This document shows, piece after piece, positions 52,187 to 60,683 of a stretch of DNA of 64,000 nt. Each line of letters starts with the position of its first letter. Within the stretch, counting starts at the first letter, position 1. Source of the stretch: Cellulophaga sp. 20_2_10 (lineage in GTDB: Bacteria > Bacteroidota > Bacteroidia > Flavobacteriales > Flavobacteriaceae); contig NZ_JAMCOJ010000012.1 of NCBI RefSeq assembly GCF_023476645.1, forward strand, positions 1 to 64,000, in the 5' to 3' direction. Below the pieces are notes generated by a model that saw only the letters and a list, made by a program, of their open reading frames with translations, had not been told where the DNA came from and did not search any database. Made by a program: the position numbers and the translations under genes.

Positions 52187-53131
52187 CTAATCTATTTTAT
52201 AATATCCTTTATTAGGAATCTCAATAGTATATTTTTTTCTTGAGTTATTGTTTAAATGTGGTTCTCTTAACCAAGGATTGTGTCTTTTTAAAACCTTGTA
52301 GTTAATCTCATACTCATTTGCAAAGTCAGCAAAGTTAGATACAGGCACATCTACATCTACAGTAAAACTAGGTACAGCATTATACATATCTTTTTCAGAA
52401 ATCTCAAAACCATATTTATCTGGAGCTGCCAAAATCTCTTTAATAGCCATAATTCTAAAAAGATATCTACCTGTCTCTTGTCCTAATAACAAATCGTAAT
52501 AAGAATCTACTTTTTGCTGATTTAAATATTTGTTAATAGCACCTGCCCCTGCATTGTAAGACGCAGCAGCCAATGTCCAATTACCAAATTTCTCTTTGTA
52601 TTTTTTTAAGTACCTACAAGCAACCTCTGTAGATTTTTGAATGTGGTAACGTTCATCTACGTTATCATTAACCTCTAAACCATATTCTTTACCTGTAGCT
52701 CTCATAATTTGCCAAAAACCAGTAGCACCTGCTGGCGATACTACATTTTGTAATCCACTTTCTGCAACAGCCAAATATTTAAAATCGTCTGGAACACCAT
52801 TTTTTGCTAAAATTGGCTCTATTATAGGAAAGTATTTGTTTGCTCTTTTCATTAATAGCAAAGCATTAGACTGCCAGTAAGTGTTTACTAAAAACTCACG
52901 ATCTATACGCTCCATAACCTCTGGATCTGTTAACGGAACAGATTCTCCTGCAAAATTTAAATCTGCCGGAATTTCTATTGACGATACTCTGTATTCATTA
53001 TCTGGAGCCACATTAGCAGCTTCTTCATTATTTTCTTGTGGTGCAACTGCACTACTCTGCACTGCAAACATTAGTGATCCTGCCACTAAAACGACTCCCA
53101 AAAACATTAGTATACTTTTTATAACTTTCAT
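52187..53131 (-). CDS. Membrane-anchored lytic transglycosylase (MltD-like)
   Basis: A 314-aa protein with an N-terminal signal anchor (ILMFLGVVLVAGSLMFAV). The GH23 lysozyme-like domain (about 90-250) has the catalytic Glu in AVAESGLQNVVSPAGATGFW, then IMRATGKEYGL and AAASYNAGAGAINKYL. The last 50 residues (ANEYEINYKVLKRHNPWLRE) look like a LysM-type peptidoglycan-binding module. It cleaves the glycan backbone to form 1,6-anhydromuropeptides during growth or recycling. It is a single gene. Confidence 0.9.
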   Translation of the reverse strand: MKVIKSILMFLGVVLVAGSLMFAVQSSAVAPQENNEEAANVAPDNEYRVSSIEIPADLNFAGESVPLTDPEVMERIDREFLVNTYWQSNALLLMKRANKYFPIIEPILAKNGVPDDFKYLAVAESGLQNVVSPAGATGFWQIMRATGKEYGLEVNDNVDERYHIQKSTEVACRYLKKYKEKFGNWTLAAASYNAGAGAINKYLNQQKVDSYYDLLLGQETGRYLFRIMAIKEILAAPDKYGFEISEKDMYNAVPSFTVDVDVPVSNFADFANEYEINYKVLKRHNPWLREPHLNNNSRKKYTIEIPNKGYYKID

Positions 53132-53187
53132 CCTCTATCTATTTCTATATTAAATTCAATTCTTCTCAAAGATATTAAATACCTTAT

Positions 53188-53838
53188 CTATTCTAAAATT
53201 ATTTGTGGTAAATGCTCGTTAAACCATTTAAACCTATTTATAATCATAATATGAGTTCCTTTTGATATAGGAATACAGCCTTTTATATATTTTATAGGAA
53301 AAACAGGGTCGTTATCTCCGTGAATATGTACCAAATTAGGATCACTCTCTGTCTGCTCCCAATTTACCATCTGATCTAAAGACCAATCTAAATAATACTT
53401 ATCCTTAACAGATAAATACTCCTCATACAACTCTAAACGCTTTGTTACCGTTTCTCCAAAAGCATACTTACCTAAAACCTCCATATTAGTTACCAAGCCT
53501 GTTGGCAATAGCTTATACGCTTTTGTAAACTTAGCCAAGCGCATACGTTTTGGAAGTTCGTATTTAGTTTTGACACTAGATATTAGAATTACTTTTTTTG
53601 TGTGTATATGCTTGGCCATCTCTTGTACCAAGATACCACCGAAAGAAACACCTATTAATACAACGTCTGTATGTGTAATTTTAGTACACATCTCTATTGC
53701 ATATTCTTCTAGAGTCATTCCCTTGCGGGGTACAAACCATTCTAGCAAATGTTGATTAAAAGTTTCTTCCGGTAGTTTAATGTTTTTAAATATCGAAGGA
53801 TTAGCTGCCATACCTGGCATTAAGTAAACGTTAATCAT
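53188..53838 (-). CDS. Alpha/beta hydrolase
   Basis: A 216-aa protein with a complete hydrolase triad: Ser in VLIGVSFGGILVQ, Asp in HIHGDNDPVFP and His in KGTHIMI. There is no signal peptide. The small size and absence of a large cap suggest an esterase/lipase-like enzyme of unknown substrate. It is on the same strand as the transglycosylase 56 bases downstream; no operon partner is obvious. Confidence 0.82.
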   Translation of the reverse strand: MINVYLMPGMAANPSIFKNIKLPEETFNQHLLEWFVPRKGMTLEEYAIEMCTKITHTDVVLIGVSFGGILVQEMAKHIHTKKVILISSVKTKYELPKRMRLAKFTKAYKLLPTGLVTNMEVLGKYAFGETVTKRLELYEEYLSVKDKYYLDWSLDQMVNWEQTESDPNLVHIHGDNDPVFPIKYIKGCIPISKGTHIMIINRFKWFNEHLPQIILE

Positions 53839-54019
53839 ATATTAAGGCAACTAAGGGTTTAGTAAATTGAAAACTAGGTTTTTACGTATTTTTAGCGTAA
53901 CTTTGTAAGGTTATCATCACTTATTTATAGTAAGTATTTTATGATAAAACTTATCTAAATATCGTCATTTTTGAACACATTGACGCATATTTTAACTACA
54001 ATTTAAAACCATATACTAT

Positions 54020-54316
54020 ATGAATGAAGTAGAGATTAAAGACAATAGTTTTTTACGCCAGTATGAAACTAAAGTTAATGGACACTTGGCTAAATTAGAA
54101 TACTCTTCACAAGAACGCAAAGTGTTTTTAACAAAACTAATAGTTCCTGAAGAGATTATAGCTGTAGATTTTAAAGAAAACTTTATCAAAGCCGTTTTAA
54201 GCGATATTCAAGAAAAAAATATGCGCGTAGTTCCTACAAGTCCAGATGTTGCTAGTTTTTTAAGAAAAAACAAAAGATTGTACAAAGAAATGCTACCAAT
54301 AGGTATTCGTATCTAA
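54020..54316 (+). CDS. Small GNAT-fold protein with degenerate acetyl-CoA loop
   Basis: A 98-aa protein resembling the short GNAT proteins of the COG2388 type (LAKLEYSSQERKVFLTKLIV, then FIKAVLSDIQEKNMRVVPTS, PDVASFLRKN). The pattern VVPTSPDVASFLRKN is the conserved C-terminal part of the family. The acetyl-CoA pyrophosphate loop, usually R-G-x-G before the helix, is replaced by VPEEIIAVDFKENF. It may have lost acetyl-CoA binding. It has its own strong terminator. Confidence 0.72.
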   Translation: MNEVEIKDNSFLRQYETKVNGHLAKLEYSSQERKVFLTKLIVPEEIIAVDFKENFIKAVLSDIQEKNMRVVPTSPDVASFLRKNKRLYKEMLPIGIRI

Positions 54317-54322
54317 AAAATT

Positions 54323-54366
54323 AAAAAAGGTGCTAAAAAGTTATTTTACTTTTTAGCACCTTTTTT
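54323..54366. terminator. Bidirectional terminator between GNAT gene and mtaB
   Basis: A near-perfect 19-bp stem (GGTGCTAAAAAGT / ACTTTTTAGCACC core) with A and T tracts. Confidence 0.92.
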
Positions 54367-54393
54367 CTATACTGTTTTTCTATATTAATTTTT

Positions 54394-55722
54394 CTATACT
54401 GTAGCTATTGTATTTACAAAATTAAATCTAACTAAGCCATCCTCATCAATTTCTGTTAGCTCTATCTTGTGTAATGTATTTACCAATTCTGGATTCCAAG
54501 GAGCTTTTACTTTTACATAATTCTCTGTAAAACCATTTATATATCCTTCTTTATTTTCACTCTCGAACAAAACTGTTCTAGTTGTACCAAGCTGACTCTC
54601 ATAAAAAGCTCTACGCTTTTTAACAGATAAACCTCTAAGCATTTTACTTCGTTTTGCTCTCACATTTTTAGGCACAGCATTATCCATAGATGCAGCTACC
54701 GTATTGTCTCTTTCTGAGTATGTAAAAACGTGTAAATAAGAAATATCTAATTCATTTAAAAAATGATAGGTTTCTAAAAAGTGTTCCTCTGTTTCCCCAG
54801 GAAAACCAACAATAACATCTACACCTATACAAGCGTGTGGCATTACTTCTCTAATTTTAGCAACACGATCTATGTATAAATTAGTTAAATACCTACGACG
54901 CATTAATTTTAGAATAGCATCACTACCACTCTGTAACGGAATATGAAAATGCGGCACAAAAGAATTACTCTTAGATACAAACTCAATAGTCTCGTTTTTT
55001 AGCAAGTTTGGCTCTATAGAAGATATTCTAAGCCTATTAATCCCTTCAACAGTATCTAAAGCCTTTACGAGATCTAAAAATGTATGCTGGTGTTTTTTGT
55101 TTCCAAATTCACCTTTACCATAATCACCAATATTAACACCAGTAAGTACAATTTCTTTTATGTCTTTTGTAGCTATTTCTGCTGCATTTTTTAAAACATT
55201 ATCTAAAGTATCACTTCTAGAAATACCTCTTGCTAACGGAATAGTACAATATGTACATTTATAATCGCACCCATCTTGCACCTTTAAAAAAGCACGTGTT
55301 CTATCTCCTATTGCATAACTACCAACATAAAAATCTGCCTCTTCAATTTCGCAAGAATGTATTTCTCCAAAATCATTTTTAGACAAGTCGTTAATATAGT
55401 CTGTAATTTTAAATTTTTCTGTTGCGCCTAAAACCAAATCTACACCATCTACCGCTGCTAGTTCTTCTGGCTTTAATTGCGCATAACAACCAACTGCAGC
55501 AACAAAGGCATTTGGATTCTTCTTTTGAGCTTGCTTTACAATAGATTTAAATCTTTTATCTGCATTTTCTGTAACAGAACATGTATTAATTACATACATA
55601 TCTGCAGCTTCTGCAAAATCTACTCTATCAAAACCTTCATCTACAAAGCTACGTGCTATGGTAGAAGTTTCTGAAAAGTTAAGTTTACAACCTAGTGTAT
55701 AAAAAGCTACTTTCTTCTTCAT
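54394..55722 (-). CDS. mtaB: tRNA t6A37 methylthiotransferase MtaB
   Basis: A 442-aa radical-SAM enzyme. The UPF0004 domain (1-110) carries Cys ligands of the second cluster (YTLGCKLNFSETSTI, INTCSVTENADKRF, VGCYAQ). The radical-SAM cluster motif is DGCDYKCTYCTIPLARG. A TRAM domain is at the C-terminus (about 375-435). The LGCKLNFSE start and lack of other features separate it from MiaB and RimO. It adds a methylthio group to t6A37 in ANN-reading tRNAs. Single gene. Confidence 0.94.
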   Translation of the reverse strand: MKKKVAFYTLGCKLNFSETSTIARSFVDEGFDRVDFAEAADMYVINTCSVTENADKRFKSIVKQAQKKNPNAFVAAVGCYAQLKPEELAAVDGVDLVLGATEKFKITDYINDLSKNDFGEIHSCEIEEADFYVGSYAIGDRTRAFLKVQDGCDYKCTYCTIPLARGISRSDTLDNVLKNAAEIATKDIKEIVLTGVNIGDYGKGEFGNKKHQHTFLDLVKALDTVEGINRLRISSIEPNLLKNETIEFVSKSNSFVPHFHIPLQSGSDAILKLMRRRYLTNLYIDRVAKIREVMPHACIGVDVIVGFPGETEEHFLETYHFLNELDISYLHVFTYSERDNTVAASMDNAVPKNVRAKRSKMLRGLSVKKRRAFYESQLGTTRTVLFESENKEGYINGFTENYVKVKAPWNPELVNTLHKIELTEIDEDGLVRFNFVNTIATV

Positions 55723-55851
55723 TCTTAATTAATTACGGCATTTTTTATTGGGGAGCAAAGATACAAATTACTTCTGTATATAGAAGTTAGCAACGGAACC
55801 ATAATTGGCACAACTACTACTTATCTAACGCTATTAAAACCAATAAATTTA

Positions 55852-56499
55852 TTAAGGCGCAAGCCTTTCTATCTTCCAATTATAATCTTCTTGCAACTCG
55901 TACCTAATTCGGTCATGCAACCTATTTGGTCTTCCTTGCCAGAACTCTATAGAAACAGGTTTTACAATATAGCCACCCCAGTGTTTTGGCCTTTCTATTT
56001 CTTTATTCTCATATTCTTCTTCTAGCGACTTTAATTTAGCTTCTAAATATTCTCTAGAAGGTATAACCGTACTTTGATCTGATACTATTGCACCTAGCTT
56101 ACTGCCATCTGGTCTAGATTCAAAATAACCATCAGATAAATTTTCAGCAATTTTTTCTGCTTTTCCCTTAATAATAACCTGCCTTTCTAGATGAGGCCAA
56201 AAGAAGGAAATACACATATTAGGGTTATTAGCTATCGCTTTCCCTTTTTCACTTTCATAATTGCTATAAAAAATAAAACCTTCGTGTGTATACTTTTTTA
56301 ATAGCACCACTCTACTTTTAGGAAAACCGTCTAATCCTATGGTAGAAATTGTCATGGCATTTGGCTCGTCTACACCCTCTGTAGCCTCTACCTCATAAAA
56401 CCATTTTTGAAATAACTCTATTGGATTCTCTGATACCCCACCTTCTAAAAGTTCGCTTTTCTGGTACGATTTTCTATAGTTTCCTAAATCCTGCTTCAT
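55852..56499 (-). CDS. pdxH: Pyridoxamine 5'-phosphate oxidase
   Basis: A 215-aa FMN-dependent oxidase. Family segments: NAMTISTIGLDGFPKSRVVL, YTHEGFIFYSNYESEKGKAI, ISFFWPHLERQVIIKGKAEK, SKLGAIVSDQSTVI, and the C-terminal PVSIEFWQGRPNRLHDR. It oxidises pyridoxine or pyridoxamine 5'-phosphate to pyridoxal phosphate in the cytoplasm. Length matches E. coli PdxH (218 aa). It is followed by mtaB downstream on the same strand, with a 129-base gap. Confidence 0.96.
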   Translation of the reverse strand: MKQDLGNYRKSYQKSELLEGGVSENPIELFQKWFYEVEATEGVDEPNAMTISTIGLDGFPKSRVVLLKKYTHEGFIFYSNYESEKGKAIANNPNMCISFFWPHLERQVIIKGKAEKIAENLSDGYFESRPDGSKLGAIVSDQSTVIPSREYLEAKLKSLEEEYENKEIERPKHWGGYIVKPVSIEFWQGRPNRLHDRIRYELQEDYNWKIERLAP

Positions 56500-56587
56500 A
56501 ACGTGATGTCTAATTTAATAACGCATACAATATCATTCTAAAAACTTAAAACAATGCCGTATTTACAACTACAAATTTAGCAAATAT

Positions 56588-57511
56588 TTAAGCAGAAGAA
56601 GACTCGTTTTTAGTGTTTTTAATATCGTTAGCTATACTCTTGTAGTTAATAACCGCCACAGAAATAATAATAACAAAAACACCAAACCATTGTATGCCTT
56701 TAATTTCTTCGTGTAAAATTATGCTTGCCGTTAATATAGAGACAGGAATTTCTAATGACGTTAAAATACTACCTAAGCCAATGCCCGTAATAGGGAACCC
56801 TTTATTAAATGCAATTGGAGGTAAAACAGCACCGAAAAAACCCAAGAACAATCCGTATTTCCAGAAGCTTAAACTTGCATAATCAAATTCAGATATAAGC
56901 GCAGTATTCCATATTAACAGAACAATTAATAAACCACCTAAAACTAAATACTTACTCCTAACCATATTAGGTAAACTTACAGCAACTGTGTTAGACGCAT
57001 ATAACGTAGCCGTATAACATATACTTGCCATAATACCCAAAACAAAACCTTTTGGATCTATAGATTGACTTTCCTGAAAAACATTTACCGCAAATAAAGT
57101 ACCTATAACAACCAAGATACTACCAAATAGCTTAAGTTTATCTACCTTTTTGCTCAATATCATCTCTAACACAACACCCAACCAAATGGCTTGCATTAAA
57201 AATATAATTGCCACAGAAACAGGAATATAATTAAGACTTAAATAATAAAAATAACTGGTTAAACCGGCAGCCGTACCAAAAAGCATAAGCTTTAATTTTC
57301 CGTTCTTATTTTCTTTTGTTTTTGCAACAGTACGGTTCTTCTTATTTAGCAAAGCCAATAATGCCACGCCAACAAAACCTATAAGATATTGCAATGTATT
57401 TAACCCACTAGTACTAAACCCTTCTAAGTTAGCCTTTTTAACAAATGTTGCTAACACACCATAGCTAGCTGCCCCAATAAGAACATATAGCACTCCTTTT
57501 AACTTCTCCAT
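56588..57511 (-). CDS. EamA-family (DMT superfamily) transporter
   Basis: A 307-aa membrane protein with ten predicted transmembrane helices in two EamA repeats (VLIGAASYGVLATFVKKANL, then MASICYTATLYASNTVAVSL). The second repeat has the typical GFFGAVLPPIAFNKGFPITG and SILTSLEIPVSILTASIILH. Members export metabolites or amino acids; the substrate is not predictable. Single gene upstream of pdxH on the same strand. Confidence 0.88.
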   Translation of the reverse strand: MEKLKGVLYVLIGAASYGVLATFVKKANLEGFSTSGLNTLQYLIGFVGVALLALLNKKNRTVAKTKENKNGKLKLMLFGTAAGLTSYFYYLSLNYIPVSVAIIFLMQAIWLGVVLEMILSKKVDKLKLFGSILVVIGTLFAVNVFQESQSIDPKGFVLGIMASICYTATLYASNTVAVSLPNMVRSKYLVLGGLLIVLLIWNTALISEFDYASLSFWKYGLFLGFFGAVLPPIAFNKGFPITGIGLGSILTSLEIPVSILTASIILHEEIKGIQWFGVFVIIISVAVINYKSIANDIKNTKNESSSA

Positions 57512-57656
57512 ACTAAATTATAAATTAGTGCACTTTAAAGTTTGTTGGAAAATGAAGTAATGTATTCACTGTAAAAACCGTGACAAATACTAGACACTCC
57601 AAACTTTAAAAAGCGGGCAAAGATAAAGTTTATAAAATAGATAATTGTTGTTAGGC

Positions 57657-58562
57657 TTAAAAATTGAAGGCTTTACCATCTTCCCCTAAAAACACGGGTT
57701 TAAAAACCTCTTCTGCTTCTTCCTTAAATAAGTCGGTAGACTTGTAACGGGTAGAATAGTGTCCTAATACTAAAGCACCAACATTTGCCTCTTTAGCTAT
57801 TGTAGCTGCTTGTTTTGCTGTAGAATGCTTTGTTTTTGTTGCTAACTCGGCTTCTGAGTCTAAAAATGTAGCTTCATGATATAAGACATCTACATCTTTA
57901 ATAATAGGAACTATACTTGGCTCAAAAACAGTATCACTACAAAAGGCATAACTTTTTGGTTTAGGCGGATCAAAAGTTAACGCTGCATTAGAAACCACAC
58001 TACCATTATCTAAAGTAATGCCTTTTCCGTTTTTTATTTTTTGATAATAACATTTATCAATACCATAAGCAGTAACGGCCTCGATATTTAATTTACGATC
58101 CACCTCCTTTTCCTGAAACAAAAAACCGTTTGTGTAAATTCTATGATTTAGCGGTATAGTAGATACTTTTATTTTATCATCTTCAAAAACTACGGTAGAT
58201 TCTTTACTGGTTAACTCATGAAAATAAAGTGGATAATTGGTCCATGAATCTCCAAGTTTTAACAGCATCGTTATTGCCTCTTTTATACCTTTTGGTCCGT
58301 AAATATGTAATTCGTTTTCTCTACCTAATAATCTAAAAGTAGATACTAGTCCTGGTAAACCAAAAAAATGATCGCCGTGTAAGTGAGATATAAATATATG
58401 TTTTATTCTAGAAAACTTAAGCTTGCTCTTTCTAAGTTGCACTTGCGTACCTTCCCCACAATCTATTAAAAATAAATGTCCTCTTATATCTAATGTCTGA
58501 GATGTAGGGTTCGCCAGTGTACGTGGCGTAGCTGCGTGACAACCTAATACTGTTAATTGCAA
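57657..58562 (-). CDS. rnz: Ribonuclease Z
   Basis: A 301-aa metallo-beta-lactamase-fold nuclease. It has the zinc motif ISHLHGDHFFGLPGL, FLIDCGEGTQVQL, YAFCSDT, VLYHEATFLDSEAELATKTK and the late histidine in LGHYSTRYK. It cuts the 3' trailer of tRNA precursors, needed where CCA is not encoded, as in two of the three tRNAs here. The start is TTG: no ATG is in frame nearby, and MQLTVLGCHAATPRT matches the conserved N-terminus. Confidence 0.95.
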   Translation of the reverse strand: MQLTVLGCHAATPRTLANPTSQTLDIRGHLFLIDCGEGTQVQLRKSKLKFSRIKHIFISHLHGDHFFGLPGLVSTFRLLGRENELHIYGPKGIKEAITMLLKLGDSWTNYPLYFHELTSKESTVVFEDDKIKVSTIPLNHRIYTNGFLFQEKEVDRKLNIEAVTAYGIDKCYYQKIKNGKGITLDNGSVVSNAALTFDPPKPKSYAFCSDTVFEPSIVPIIKDVDVLYHEATFLDSEAELATKTKHSTAKQAATIAKEANVGALVLGHYSTRYKSTDLFKEEAEEVFKPVFLGEDGKAFNF

Positions 58563-58646
58563 AATAGTTGTAATTGATAAGTTAATATGATAAAAAACAG
58601 CAAACAGAATTAACTTATTTACTATAAAAAAATAATATCTCTAAAA

Positions 58647-58979
58647 TTAAATGCCTAAATCACGTTCAATTTCTTCCATTTCTACAATATCTCTTGCTTC
58701 TTTTATGGTAGGAACTACAGAAATCTCTTCTGGCACATCATCATAAGAAACTTTGTTAGTAACCAAAACAAAAGATTTATTAGAAGCTCTATGCGTATTA
58801 GACAAGTCTAAAAACTCTAACACGTCTGAAGTGGTTAACGCAGAAAACGAAAAAAGATTTACAATAATATGATCGTTCTTTATTTTATCGTAAGCGTTGT
58901 TTAAATTTTCTAAAAATTTTGCTAAAGAGATGTTCTCTTGATCCACAATTGTTGTTGTACCATCTTTTTCAAAAACCAT
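58647..58979 (-). CDS. STAS-like small protein between pyrB and rnz
   Basis: A 110-aa protein with the alternating strand-helix order of a STAS domain (HIIVNLFSFSALTTSDVLEF, SFVLVTNKVSYDD, ISVVPTIKEARDIVEMEEIE). It lacks the usual conserved phosphorylatable Ser followed by SGL-type residues of anti-anti-sigma factors. In Flavobacteria it often carries a ribonuclease Z name by transfer from its neighbour; the sequence does not support that. It is six bases downstream of pyrB, in one operon. Confidence 0.78.
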   Translation of the reverse strand: MVFEKDGTTTIVDQENISLAKFLENLNNAYDKIKNDHIIVNLFSFSALTTSDVLEFLDLSNTHRASNKSFVLVTNKVSYDDVPEEISVVPTIKEARDIVEMEEIERDLGI

Positions 58980-58985
58980 AATGTA

Positions 58986-59930
58986 TTATTTTATTTTAGA
59001 TGCCAGTAAATAAATAACAGCCATACGTACGGCTACGCCATTTTCTACCTGATCTAGGATTATAGATTGATTAGAGTCTGCAACATCACTAGTAATCTCT
59101 ACACCCCTGTTTATTGGTCCTGGGTGCATTATCACTATTTCCTTATCTAGACTTTCTAGTAATGTTTTATTTACGCCAAACTGTTGAGTATATTCTCTAG
59201 TTGTTGGAAAATAACTAATATCCATACGTTCGTTTTGTACGCGTAACATGTTAGCAACATCGCACCAATTAAGTGCTTTACGTAGATCTGTTTCTACTGT
59301 TACCCCTAAAGACTCAATATGTTTTGGAATTAATGTTTTTGGTCCACAAACCTTAACATTTGCTCCCTGTAATTTTAAAGCTAAAATATTAGACAATGCT
59401 ACTCTTGAGTGCAAAATATCACCCACAATAACTACATTTTTACCGGCAACTTCTCCTAGCTTTTCTCTTATAGAATAAGAATCTAACAAAGCTTGTGTGG
59501 GATGCTCGTGCGCACCGTCACCTGCATTTATAATTGATGCATTTACGTGCTTAGACAAAAATACACCTGCTCCAGGGTTTGGATGACGCATAACAACCAT
59601 ATCTACTTTCATAGATAATATGTTGTTTACTGTATCTATTAAAGTCTCTCCTTTTTTTACAGATGATTGAGATGCTGAAAAATTAATAACATCTGCAGAA
59701 AGTCTTTTTTCTGCCAATTCAAAAGAGAGTTTTGTTCTTGTACTGTTTTCAAAAAAAACGTTAGCTATTGTAACATCCCTTAAAGAAGGCACTTTTTTAA
59801 TAGACCTATTAATAACTTCTTTAAAATGATCAGCGGTTTCAAAAATGAGATTAATATCGTTTTTGTTAAGATATTTTATTCCTAATAAGTGCTTTACACT
59901 CAATTCGCTCATTTTCGTTGTTTTATTCAT
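58986..59930 (-). CDS. pyrB: Aspartate carbamoyltransferase catalytic subunit
   Basis: 314 aa from ATG 59930; the ATG at 59912 (MSELSVKHLLGIKYL) fits the conserved family start better. It has the carbamoyl-phosphate site ENSTRTKLSFELAEKRL, MRHPNPGAGVFLSKH, HEHPTQALLDSYSI and VMHPGPINRGVEI. It joins carbamoyl phosphate (from CarAB) to aspartate in pyrimidine synthesis. Its start overlaps the pyrR stop by eight bases, so pyrR-pyrB form an operon. No pyrI regulatory gene is present in the window. Confidence 0.96.
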   Translation of the reverse strand: MNKTTKMSELSVKHLLGIKYLNKNDINLIFETADHFKEVINRSIKKVPSLRDVTIANVFFENSTRTKLSFELAEKRLSADVINFSASQSSVKKGETLIDTVNNILSMKVDMVVMRHPNPGAGVFLSKHVNASIINAGDGAHEHPTQALLDSYSIREKLGEVAGKNVVIVGDILHSRVALSNILALKLQGANVKVCGPKTLIPKHIESLGVTVETDLRKALNWCDVANMLRVQNERMDISYFPTTREYTQQFGVNKTLLESLDKEIVIMHPGPINRGVEITSDVADSNQSIILDQVENGVAVRMAVIYLLASKIK

Positions 59931-60462
59931 TTATTAAATAGACAATATCTTGTCCTTCATTCTCATCCCAAAGGACTTGTACCTTTTCCCCATTAATTGC
60001 ATCTACTTGCCTACCTCTATAATTAGGTTGTATTGGCAAATGTCTACTAAATCTGCGGTCTATTAAGGTTAGTAATTCTATTTCTGCAGGTCTACCAAAA
60101 GATTGTACTGCGGTTAATGCAGATCTAATGCTTCGCCCTGTATAGAGTACGTCGTCTATAAAAACCACTTTTTTATCTTCAACTAAAAAATCTATATGGG
60201 TTTTACTTGCTTCTAAAGTTTTATCTCCTCTTCTAAAGTCATCTCTATAAAATGTGATATCTAAAGAACCTAAATTTATTTCTTTAACTCCATATTCTTG
60301 TGTTAAAAGATCTGTAAGTCTTTTAGCTAAAAATGTGCCACGTGGCTGCAATCCTATTAAGACGGTGTCTTTAAAATCTGAATGATTTTCTAATAACTGA
60401 CAAGCCAATCTATGTAATATGATTTGGATTTCTTTAGAGGAAAGTAGTACTTTTTTACTCAT
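59923..60462 (-). CDS. pyrR: PyrR bifunctional regulator/uracil phosphoribosyltransferase
   Basis: A 179-aa phosphoribosyltransferase-fold protein with the PRPP loop VVFIDDVLYTGRSIRSALTA, GLQPRGTFLAKRLTDLL near the start, and RHLPIQPNYRGRQVD. In Bacillus PyrR binds UMP and pyr mRNA to attenuate the operon and also has uracil phosphoribosyltransferase activity. It leads pyrR-pyrB-STAS-like gene. I did not see a PyrR-binding attenuator hairpin upstream, so regulation here is unproven. Confidence 0.93.
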   Translation of the reverse strand: MSKKVLLSSKEIQIILHRLACQLLENHSDFKDTVLIGLQPRGTFLAKRLTDLLTQEYGVKEINLGSLDITFYRDDFRRGDKTLEASKTHIDFLVEDKKVVFIDDVLYTGRSIRSALTAVQSFGRPAEIELLTLIDRRFSRHLPIQPNYRGRQVDAINGEKVQVLWDENEGQDIVYLINE

Positions 60463-60634
60463 AGGTTAGGATACCAAGACTTTTGCTATACAAAAATAGC
60501 AATTTATACGTAAAGTAGTTAAATAAACTAAACTCTTTATTTATATGTTTCTATTTTTTAAAACTTAGAGCATTGTCTAAGTTCTAAAATTAACTACAAA
60601 ACAGCAATTTAGCTATTCGTTTTTAGGCATAAAA

Positions 60635-60662
60635 AAAAGCCTAAACTTTCGTTTAGGCTTTT
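60635..60662 (-). terminator. Terminator of rpsA
   Basis: A 12-bp stem AAAAGCCTAAAC / GTTTAGGCTTTT, loop TTTC, with T run on the minus strand. The rest of 60463-60683 shows only a TATTTTTG -7 element for pyrR (60491-60498, minus). Confidence 0.9.
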
Positions 60663-60683
60663 AAAATTTATTAAAATGTGAGC

